Assembly (NCBI GenBank): GCA_018898235.1
Contig: JAHIJU010000306.1
Coordinates: 1-7,190 of the forward strand
Reading direction: 5' to 3'
Source of the DNA: Actinomycetota bacterium
GTDB lineage: Bacteria; Actinomycetota; Actinomycetes; Actinomycetales; Cellulomonadaceae
DNA: 7,190 bases
Shown: positions 1-5,259 of the stretch, one piece after another
Layout: every line of letters starts with the position of its first letter
Numbering within the stretch: the stretch's first letter is position 1
Notes under the pieces: generated by a model
Told to the model about the DNA's origin: nothing
The model's input: only the letters and a program-made list of their open reading frames with translations
Databases searched by the model: none
Position numbers and translations under genes: made by a program

Positions 1-647
1 ACGGGCGCGACCCGAACGTCCTGTACTACATCACCGTCTACAACGAGCCGATCCTGCAGCCCGCCGAACCGGGCGACGTCGACATCGAGGGGATCCTGCG
101 TGGTATCCACCTCATCGCCCCCGTCGAGGGTGAGGGACCGCAGGCCCAGATCCTCGCCTCGGGCGTCGCGGTGCCGTGGGCGCTGGAGGCCCGGGAGCTG
201 CTGGCGGCAGACTGGGGCGTCCGCGCCGCGGTGTGGTCGGTCACGAGCTGGGGCGAGCTGCGCCGCGACGGCCTGGCGGCCGACCAGCAGGCGTACCTCC
301 ACCCGGGCGAGCCGGCCCGCGAGGCGTACCTCACGGCGAAGCTGCGCGGGGCTTCGGGCCCGTTCGTCGCCACGACCGACTTCGACCACCTGGTGGCCGA
401 CCAGGTGCGCGCGTGGGTGCCCGGGGACTACGCGACGCTCGGCGCGGACGGCTTCGGCTTCTCCGACACGCGTGCCGCGGCCCGTCGGCACTTCAAGATC
501 GACGGCCCGTCCACCGCGGTCCGCGTGCTCCAGCGCCTGGCCGCGGCCGGTGCGGTGGCACCGTCGGCCCCGGCCGAGGCGATCGAGCGCTACCGGCTCC
601 ACGACGTGACGGCCGGTACCTCGGGGAACGCCGGCGGCGACTCCTGA
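1..647 (+). CDS. aceE: Pyruvate dehydrogenase E1 component (homodimeric AceE type), 3' end only
   Basis: This is the C-terminal part of the thiamine-diphosphate-dependent E1 subunit, which decarboxylates pyruvate and passes the acetyl group to the E2 lipoyl domain, giving acetyl-CoA in the cytoplasm. The reading frame enters the window at base 3 and ends at TGA 645-647, leaving 214 residues of a protein usually near 900. The visible part starts at LYYITVYNEP and runs through the transketolase-like C-terminal domain. Recognisable family blocks are VWSVTSWGELRRDG, the HPGEP region, DQVRAWVPGDY and LGADGFGFSDTR, which align by eye with the E. coli AceE tail (SVTSFTELARDG, LGTDGFGRSDSR). The thiamine-binding and active-site regions lie upstream, outside the window. 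No frameshift is seen. Linkage of aceE to the fatty-acid genes downstream is common in Actinomycetota, including Mycobacterium tuberculosis (Rv2241 next to Rv2242-Rv2246). Confidence 0.96.
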   Translation, partial: GRDPNVLYYITVYNEPILQPAEPGDVDIEGILRGIHLIAPVEGEGPQAQILASGVAVPWALEARELLAADWGVRAAVWSVTSWGELRRDGLAADQQAYLHPGEPAREAYLTAKLRGASGPFVATTDFDHLVADQVRAWVPGDYATLGADGFGFSDTRAAARRHFKIDGPSTAVRVLQRLAAAGAVAPSAPAEAIERYRLHDVTAGTSGNAGGDS

Positions 648-655
648 ACGCCTGA

Positions 656-699
656 GCAGTGGGGCGCGCGCACCGGAACGCGTGCGCGCGCCCCACTGC
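656..699. terminator. Perfect 18-bp hairpin between convergent aceE and the TPR-like gene
   Basis: Bases 656-673 are the exact reverse complement of 682-699, giving an 18-bp stem closed by an 8-base loop (CGGAACGC). It begins 8 bases after the aceE stop. No T-run follows on either side, so it is not a classical intrinsic terminator, but long GC-rich hairpins without a U-tract are common at gene ends in high-GC actinomycetes. Because the stem is symmetric and lies between two converging genes (the other ends at 789), it could act in both directions or protect mRNA 3' ends. Confidence 0.75.
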
Positions 700-788
700 G
701 GCGACCGGCCCGAAGACCCGGGTGCCCGTTGACGTGAGGTGCTGATCCGCACGCGACGCGAGCGGTTGCCCGGCGACCGCTCGGGCAG

Positions 789-1466
789 CTAGACCCGTTC
801 GCCCGCGTCGATCTCCTGGGCGAGCATCGGCACGAGCCGGGCGACGGCCGCCGCATCCGGATGCGCCCGGAGCGCAGTCAGGTGCTGCCTGGCCTCGGCC
901 GGCCGGCCGGCCTCGATCGCCGCCCGAACCACCTGGGCGCCGACCTCGGGAACCTGCTCGCGGACCCGCCAGTGGCCGACGCCGAGGTTCAGCGCCTCCC
1001 CGGGCAGGTCCGTCTCACGCAGCAGCTCGATCCCGGCGACCAGGGCGCGGCCTGTGGGGTCCCGCTCGGCCGCCGTCACCAGGCGTCGGAGCCCACCCTC
1101 GTGGTCGTCCACGACCGAGAGCCGGGCGAGCTCGATGAGGGGGTACCAGGCGCGTGGGTTGCCGGCCAGCTCCTCGCCGAGGGCCCAGACGGCCAGGTTC
1201 TCGGCGCGCTGGCGTTCCTGCTCGACCCCGTCCGCGGTCAGTGGGTCGCGATCGGCCTCGACCGCCTGGGCTGCACGGCGGCGGACGATCTCCGCGAGGG
1301 CGGTGAAGGCCCGCTCGTTGTTCGGGTCGTCGGACAGCATGGAGCGCAGCGCGTCCTCGTGGAGGGTGTCCCCGCGGCGACCAGCGTTGGTCGGCCGCCG
1401 GGCGCCGACGCGCGATGCGGACGTCGGACGCCGCATCAGCTCGCGCAGTCGAGGTAGCAGGGCCAT
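789..1466 (-). CDS. Helical TPR-like protein of unknown function
   Basis: With ATG at 1464-1466 the product is 225 residues, MALLPRLREL to IDAGERV, ending at TAG (789-791). I do not recognise a named family. Residues 1-33 are rich in Arg and Pro and look disordered. From about residue 36 onward the sequence is Ala/Leu/Arg-rich amphipathic helices, with TPR-like spacing in DDPNNERAFTALAEIVRRRA (47-66), NPRAWYPLIELARLSVVDDHEGGLRRLV (103-130, quoted helices in two parts) and AGRPAEARQHLTALRAHPD (186-204). There is no signal peptide or membrane segment, so it is probably a cytoplasmic scaffold. An in-frame ATG at 1557-1559 would add 31 residues. I prefer the shorter form because the extension looks non-coding, would come within 20 bases of the fasR start, and a -10-like element sits just before 1466. 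It is transcribed divergently from fasR and towards aceE. Confidence 0.72.
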   Translation of the reverse strand: MALLPRLRELMRRPTSASRVGARRPTNAGRRGDTLHEDALRSMLSDDPNNERAFTALAEIVRRRAAQAVEADRDPLTADGVEQERQRAENLAVWALGEELAGNPRAWYPLIELARLSVVDDHEGGLRRLVTAAERDPTGRALVAGIELLRETDLPGEALNLGVGHWRVREQVPEVGAQVVRAAIEAGRPAEARQHLTALRAHPDAAAVARLVPMLAQEIDAGERV

Positions 1467-1478
1467 CACTCGACCATA
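1467..1478 (-). promoter_or_regulatory. Leaderless-type -10 element for the TPR-like gene
   Basis: Reading the minus strand, TATGGT (1478-1473) is followed by six bases and then the ATG, so transcription would start at or next to the A of the start codon. No Shine-Dalgarno sequence is seen. I find no convincing -35 at 16-18 bases spacing (GC-rich there), so the promoter may be weak or depend on an activator. Confidence 0.4.
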
Positions 1479-1522
1479 GCGGCTGACGGCCCGCCCGACC
1501 CCCGGGAGGGTGGCGTCAACTG

Positions 1523-1550
1523 CCTCACACGGGTCGGACCCTTTGTGAGG
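1523..1550. promoter_or_regulatory. Inverted repeat over the fasR -35 region (possible operator)
   Basis: CCTCACA (1523-1529) and TGTGAGG (1544-1550) are a perfect 7-bp inverted repeat with a 14-base spacer. The right arm overlaps the proposed fasR -35. A second, partly interleaved repeat is GTCGGA (1533-1538) with TCCGAC (1552-1557). Dyads over a -35 are typical of repressor or autoregulator sites, but which protein binds is not shown by the sequence. Confidence 0.35.
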
Positions 1551-1572
1551 TTCCGACAAGGCTGCCTATGCT
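1543..1572 (+). promoter_or_regulatory. Probable fasR promoter, leaderless type
   Basis: TTGTGA (1543-1548) and TATGCT (1567-1572) are separated by 18 bases and match the sigma-70-type consensus at 4 of 6 positions each. Six bases separate the -10 from the fasR ATG at 1579, so the message would begin at the start codon. This agrees with the lack of a ribosome binding site there. The shared motif CGACAAGGCT (1554-1563) lies between the two promoter elements, where a bound protein would be expected to repress. Confidence 0.5.
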
Positions 1573-1578
1573 CGGGGC

Positions 1579-2793
1579 ATGGCTACGACGCCCCCCACGA
1601 CGACGAGCGCGAGCGAGACCCAACGCAGGATGCGGGACAGTTCGGGTCAGCTCGCGGCCGCCGCCATGCGCGAGCTCGAGTCCGACGCCGCCTGGTACCG
1701 CGCGCTGCCGGCCGAGGACCGTTCCTGGGTGGGGCTGGTGGCACAGGCCGGGATCGCAGCGTTCGTCACCTGGTTCGGCGACCCGACCAGACCCCCGCAC
1801 GGCGTCTCCGAGATCTTCTCGGCCGCACCTCCCCAGCTCACCCGCTCGATCTCGTTGCAGCAGACGCTGCAGCTCGTCCGGCTCTCGGTCGACGTGGTCG
1901 AGTCGCACGCCGCGGAGCTCGCGGCACCCGGCGCCGAACGGGACCTGCGCGAGGCGGTGCTGCGCTACTCGCGCGAGGTCGCCTTCTCGGCCGCCGAGGT
2001 CTACGCCAGGGCCGCCGAGGTGCGCGGCGCCTGGGACGCCCGGATCGAGGCGCTCGTGGTCGACGCGCTCGTGCGGGGCGACACCGAGGACTCCCTGCGG
2101 TCACGCGTGGCGGCGCTCGGCTGGAGCGGTCGCGGCGGCACCCTCGTGCTCGCGGGGACGTCCGCACGCCCGTCCGACGAGGTCTGGGCCGCCGATGTCC
2201 GCCGCGCGACCCGGGGCGTCGCCCAGGACGCCCTGGTGGGCATCCACGATGACAGGCTCGTGCTGTTCCTCGGCGGTGAGGGCGATCTGCAGGCCGCGGC
2301 GCGCAGTCTGCTCCCGCAGTTCGGGCCGGGTCCGGTCGTGATCGGCGCCCCGGTCGCCGGGTCGCTGTCCGCCGAGCTCGCCGAGTGCGCGCGGTCGGCC
2401 GCCCAGGTGCTCGCCGGGCTGGCCGCCGCCGCCGCCTGGCCGCAGGCGCCCCGCCCGGTGCTGGCGGCCGACCTGCTGCCCGAACGTGTGCTCATCGGCG
2501 ATGCGGCTGCCCGCCACGAACTCGTGACCAGGGCGTACGCGCCTCTGGCGGCGCATACGGGTGCACTGCTCGAGACCCTGTGGGCGTACCTCGGGACCGG
2601 CCGTTCGCTGGAGGCGGCCGCACGTGAGCTGTACGTGCACCCCAACACCGTGCGGTACCGGCTGCGCCGCGTGGCCGATGTGACGGGCTGGGACCCACTC
2701 GACGCACGCGACTCCTACGTGCTGCAGATCGCACTGGCGCTCGGTCGGCTGGACGATCCGCCGAGCACGTCGGTGCCGCCCCGGACGTTGTAG
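1579..2793 (+). CDS. fasR: PucR-family transcriptional regulator of fatty acid synthesis (FasR-like)
   Basis: This 404-residue protein has the usual length and order of PucR/CdaR-type regulators. It has an N-terminal helical region (about 1-175), a central GGDEF-like segment (about 180-300, from GWSGRGGTLVLAG through VVIGAPVAGSL), and a C-terminal PucR helix-turn-helix (about 330-390). In the last, LLETLWAYL (330-338) and HPNTVRYRLRR (354-364) are the family hallmark. The name rests on position directly upstream of fabD: in Streptomyces coelicolor the gene in this place, fasR, encodes an activator of fabD-fabH-acpP-fabF, and Rv2242 holds the equivalent place in M. tuberculosis. It is not the TetR-type mycobacterial FasR (Rv3208). 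The start ATG at 1579 is chosen for its well-placed -10 element; it has no Shine-Dalgarno sequence. No terminator is obvious before fabD, so some read-through is possible. The ligand is not predictable from sequence. Confidence 0.88.
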   Translation: MATTPPTTTSASETQRRMRDSSGQLAAAAMRELESDAAWYRALPAEDRSWVGLVAQAGIAAFVTWFGDPTRPPHGVSEIFSAAPPQLTRSISLQQTLQLVRLSVDVVESHAAELAAPGAERDLREAVLRYSREVAFSAAEVYARAAEVRGAWDARIEALVVDALVRGDTEDSLRSRVAALGWSGRGGTLVLAGTSARPSDEVWAADVRRATRGVAQDALVGIHDDRLVLFLGGEGDLQAAARSLLPQFGPGPVVIGAPVAGSLSAELAECARSAAQVLAGLAAAAAWPQAPRPVLAADLLPERVLIGDAAARHELVTRAYAPLAAHTGALLETLWAYLGTGRSLEAAARELYVHPNTVRYRLRRVADVTGWDPLDARDSYVLQIALALGRLDDPPSTSVPPRTL

Positions 2794-2871
2794 GGCATCG
2801 ACAAGGCTCGTCGACAACCTTGGTCGCCCCCGTGACCGGGGCAGGGCGCCCGCGACAGGCACAGTTGTCAG
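2794..2871 (+). promoter_or_regulatory. fabD operon control region with candidate FasR sites
   Basis: This 78-base gap starts with CGACAAGGCT (2799-2808), identical to the motif in the fasR promoter. TCGACAA occurs twice, 13 bases apart (2798-2804, 2811-2817). CGACAAGG (2799-2806) and CCTTGGTCG (2818-2826) form an inverted repeat with one bulged base. Further on are a short dyad (GCCCC 2826-2830 with GGGGC 2838-2842) and the palindrome GGGCGCCC (2844-2851). A poor -10 candidate, CACAGT (2860-2865), sits six bases before the GTG start, with no fitting -35. A weak core promoter with upstream repeats centred roughly 50-70 bases before the start suits activation. That FasR binds here is inference. 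Confidence 0.5.
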
Positions 2872-3849
2872 GTGCTCGTCATCGTCTGCCCCGGTCAGGG
2901 CGCCCAGTCCCCCGGAATGCTCACCCCGTGGCTCGAGCTGCCCCCGGTCGAGGCGTGCCTCGACCGCGCCGCCGGGCTGACCGGCGTCGACCTGATCGCA
3001 CACGGCACGACGAGTGATGCGGAGACCATCCGCGACACCGCGGTCGCCCAGCCGCTCCTGGTCGCCACAGCCCTCGCGTCCCTGCGGGTGGTCCTCGACG
3101 CCGACGCGGACACCGGGTGGCCCGCGCTGACGGCGGGCCGCATCGACGCCACCGCGGGCCACTCGGTCGGGGAGATCGCCGCCGCTGCCGTCTCGGGTCT
3201 GCTCACGGAGGCCGATGCGCTACGCCTGGTCGGTGTCCGGGGCGCGGCGATGGCCCGCGCGGCCGCCGCGGCCGGGCCGACCGGGATGAGCGCCGTGCTC
3301 GGCGGTGACCCGGACGAGGTGCTGAGCACCCTCGCGGACCTGGGTCTTGTTCCCGCCAACGTCAACGGCGGCGGGCAGGTGGTCGCCGCCGGCCCGATGG
3401 ACGCCCTGGCCCGGCTCGCGGCCGCTCCTCCGACCCGGGCCCGCGTGATCGCGCTCCAGGTGGCCGGTGCGTTCCACACCCAGGTGATGTCCCCTGCGGT
3501 CGCCGAGCTGCAGGACGCCGCGTCCGGCGTCGTCCCGTCCACCCCCGGCGTTGCGCTGCTCGGCAACGCGGACGGGGCCGTGGTCACCGACGCCGCCGAC
3601 GGGCTGGCCCGGCTGGTCGCGCAGGTCGCCCGCCCGGTGCGCTGGGACCTGTGCGCCGCGACGCTGGTCGGGCTGGGCGTCACAGGACTGCTCGAGCTCG
3701 CGCCCGGTGGCGTCCTGACCGGGCTGGCCCGTCGTACGCTGCCCGGGGTCGAGACCGTCGCTCTGAAGTCCCCCGACGACGTCGACGCGGCACGCGACCT
3801 GGTCCGGCGGCACGCCGGACCGCCCACCGGACAGGAGACCGCTCCGTGA
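2872..3849 (+). CDS. fabD: Malonyl-CoA:ACP transacylase FabD
   Basis: FabD moves the malonyl group from malonyl-CoA to the phosphopantetheine arm of ACP, supplying the extender unit for type II fatty acid synthesis. The 325-residue product has the normal family length. The oxyanion-hole loop PGQGAQ lies at 7-12, the nucleophile elbow GHSVGE at 96-101 (Ser98), the substrate-carboxylate arginine is probably Arg123 in VGVRGAAMARA, and the catalytic histidine is His202 in GAFHTQVMSPA. These correspond to Ser92, Arg117 and His201 of E. coli FabD. The start is GTG at 2872; the protein begins at the usual point just before the IVCPGQG strand. It lacks an obvious ribosome binding site, which suggests a leaderless message. 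It is the first gene of the operon and its TGA overlaps the fabH start by four bases (GTGA, 3846-3849), implying coupled translation. Confidence 0.96.
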   Translation: MLVIVCPGQGAQSPGMLTPWLELPPVEACLDRAAGLTGVDLIAHGTTSDAETIRDTAVAQPLLVATALASLRVVLDADADTGWPALTAGRIDATAGHSVGEIAAAAVSGLLTEADALRLVGVRGAAMARAAAAAGPTGMSAVLGGDPDEVLSTLADLGLVPANVNGGGQVVAAGPMDALARLAAAPPTRARVIALQVAGAFHTQVMSPAVAELQDAASGVVPSTPGVALLGNADGAVVTDAADGLARLVAQVARPVRWDLCAATLVGLGVTGLLELAPGGVLTGLARRTLPGVETVALKSPDDVDAARDLVRRHAGPPTGQETAP

Positions 3850-4853
3850 CCCGCCCTACCCTGACGCAGGCCACCGGGCCTGCCTTCACCCGGATCCTCG
3901 GCCTGGGCGCTGCCCGCGGCGAGCTCACGGTCACGAACGACGACATCGCCGGTCCGATCGACTCCTCCGACGAGTGGATCCGCCAGCGGACCGGCATCGT
4001 GACCCGGCGCCGCGCCGCTGAGGGCACCGGGGTGCTCGACCTGGCCGAGAGCGCCGCCCGCCAGGCACTGGAGAACGCTGGCCTGACCGGGGCAGACATC
4101 GACGCCGTCCTGGTCTCGACGGTGACCTACTTCAACCAGACCCCCTCGGCGGCGGTCGTCCTGGCCGACCGTCTCGGTGCGACGCCGGCAGCCGCCTGGG
4201 ACATCTCGGCCGCGTGCGCCGGGTACTGCTACGCGATCGGCCAGGCCGATGCGCTGGTGCGCGCCGGGAGTGCGAGGCACGTCCTGGTGATCGGCGCCGA
4301 GAAGATGTCGGACATCATCGACCCGACCGACCGGTCGATCTCCTTCCTGCTGGGCGACGGCGCCGGCGCAGTCGTCATCGGGGCGTCGGACACGCCGGGC
4401 ATCGGCCCGACGGTCTGGGGCTCGGACGGTTCGCGGGCGCACGACATCCGCCAGACGCACTCCTGGCTCGACCTGCGGGCCGATGCCTCGCTCGGCTGGC
4501 CGACCCTGCGTCAGGAGGGTCCGAGCGTCTTCAAGTGGGCCGTCTGGCAGATGGCACCGGTGGCCCAGCGCGCGCTCGACGCCGCCGGCGTGCGGGCCGA
4601 CCAGATCGATGCCTTCATCCCGCACCAGGCGAACCAGCGGATCATCGACCAGATGATCAAGCAGCTCGCGCTTCCCGAGTCGGTGGCGGTCGCGCGCGAC
4701 ATCGCCGACACCGGCAACACCTCGTCGGCATCGATCCCGCTGGCGACCGAGCGGCTGTTCCGCGACGGGCAGGTGCACTCCGGTGACCTGGCGCTGCAGA
4801 TCGGCTTCGGCGCCGGGCTGGTGTACGCCGCCCAGGTGATCGTCCTGCCCTGA
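3846..4853 (+). CDS. fabH: Beta-ketoacyl-ACP synthase III FabH
   Basis: FabH starts each fatty acid by condensing a short acyl-CoA with malonyl-ACP. The product is 335 residues from GTG 3846, preceded by AGGAG (3833-3837) at 8 bases spacing inside the end of fabD. The catalytic triad is complete: Cys124 in SAACAGYCYA, His260 in FIPHQANQRI, and Asn291 in GNTSSASIPLA. The N-terminal block DEWIRQRTGI (42-51) and the glycine-rich end GFGAGLVYA are also typical. Actinomycete FabH enzymes often accept branched primers such as isobutyryl-CoA, giving iso and anteiso fatty acids, but primer choice cannot be read reliably from this sequence. The reading frame stays open upstream to 3651, but that part overlaps fabD and is not expected to be coding. 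The gene lies second in the operon, followed by a 74-base gap before acpP. Confidence 0.96.
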   Translation: MTRPTLTQATGPAFTRILGLGAARGELTVTNDDIAGPIDSSDEWIRQRTGIVTRRRAAEGTGVLDLAESAARQALENAGLTGADIDAVLVSTVTYFNQTPSAAVVLADRLGATPAAAWDISAACAGYCYAIGQADALVRAGSARHVLVIGAEKMSDIIDPTDRSISFLLGDGAGAVVIGASDTPGIGPTVWGSDGSRAHDIRQTHSWLDLRADASLGWPTLRQEGPSVFKWAVWQMAPVAQRALDAAGVRADQIDAFIPHQANQRIIDQMIKQLALPESVAVARDIADTGNTSSASIPLATERLFRDGQVHSGDLALQIGFGAGLVYAAQVIVLP

Positions 4854-4865
4854 CGGGCGCGGCGG

Positions 4866-4871
4866 TAGCGT
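4866..4871 (+). promoter_or_regulatory. Weak internal -10-like element upstream of acpP
   Basis: TAGCGT at 4866-4871, in the 74-base gap between fabH and acpP, resembles actinomycete -10 elements and would give a leader of about 50 bases before the acpP ATG. The hexamers at the expected -35 distance are poor. This is only a candidate for an extra acpP promoter. Confidence 0.2.
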
Positions 4872-4927
4872 TGCTCGACCCCGCCGACCTACTGGCACCC
4901 CACACCCGACACACCCGAGGAGACACG

Positions 4928-5176
4928 ATGGCTCACAGCGAGCAGGAGATCCTGGCCGGCCTGGCCGAGATCGTCAACGAGGAGACCGGCCTGCCTGCGG
5001 ACTCCGTCCTGCCCGAGAAGTCCTTCACCGACGACCTGGACATCGACTCGCTCGCGATGATGACGATCGTCACCCTCGCCGAGGAGAAGTTCGGCGTGAC
5101 GATCCCCGACTCCGAGGTCAAGAACCTCGTGACGGTCGGCGACGCGGTGAGCTTCATCGCAGGCGCCCAGGCCTGA
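4928..5176 (+). CDS. acpP: Acyl carrier protein AcpP
   Basis: AcpP carries growing acyl chains as thioesters between the fatty acid synthase enzymes. The product is a small acidic protein of 82 residues, close to the usual 75-85. The phosphopantetheine attachment serine is Ser41 in the DIDSLAMM motif (38-45), at the start of helix II; an ACP synthase encoded elsewhere must modify it. Helix I is EQEILAGLAEIVNEETG and the helix III/IV part is VTIPDSEVKNLVTVGDAVSFI (given as its two ends, VTIPDSE and VGDAVSFI, which define the fold). The ATG at 4928 is preceded by GAGGAGA (4917-4923), a strong ribosome binding site that decides this start over an in-frame upstream ATG at 4871. The gene lies third in the operon, with a strong hairpin eight bases after its stop. 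The short, FAS-II-type sequence argues against a polyketide carrier. Confidence 0.97.
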   Translation: MAHSEQEILAGLAEIVNEETGLPADSVLPEKSFTDDLDIDSLAMMTIVTLAEEKFGVTIPDSEVKNLVTVGDAVSFIAGAQA

Positions 5177-5184
5177 GCACCATG

Positions 5185-5219
5185 GCGGGGGCCGGCCGGC
5201 ACATCCGGTCGGCCCCCGC
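5185..5219 (+). terminator. Strong hairpin between acpP and fabF (partial terminator or mRNA processing/stability element)
   Basis: Bases 5185-5199 pair with 5205-5219 in a 15-bp stem with a single G-U pair (5195 with 5209) and a 5-base loop, CACAT. It starts eight bases after the acpP stop and ends 40 bases before the fabF ATG. No U-run follows. In the middle of an operon such a structure usually lets only part of the transcription through or protects the upstream message, which would raise ACP relative to FabF. The structure is seen directly; its effect is inferred. Confidence 0.65.
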
Positions 5220-5259
5220 GGCACTCTTCCCGTCCGTCCCCGCTGCGAAGGAACTCACG

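Noticed and set aside
861..1457. A 198-codon plus-strand frame opposite the TPR-like gene
   Set aside because: Considered as the real gene, but it has no recognisable motif or ribosome binding site. The minus-strand frame gives a more protein-like helical sequence and has a -10 element at its start.
1467..1559. N-terminal extension of the TPR-like protein to the ATG at 1559
   Set aside because: The added 31 residues look non-coding, would cover the divergent promoter region, and the inner ATG has a better-placed -10 element. It cannot be fully excluded.
2895..4898. A 667-codon open frame on the minus strand across fabD, fabH and the acpP upstream gap
   Set aside because: It lies antisense to two genes with intact catalytic motifs; its product is low-complexity, rich in Arg, Gly, Ala and Ser, with no recognisable domain. 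Such long antisense frames are expected in very GC-rich genes.
4871..4927. Upstream in-frame ATG-type start for acpP at 4871
   Set aside because: The extension is atypical for ACP, and a strong GAGGAGA site stands just before the ATG at 4928.
5182..5259. Upstream in-frame ATG for fabF at 5182
   Set aside because: It would translate through the hairpin and add a tail absent from the usual FabF start; ATG 5260 has a good ribosome binding site.
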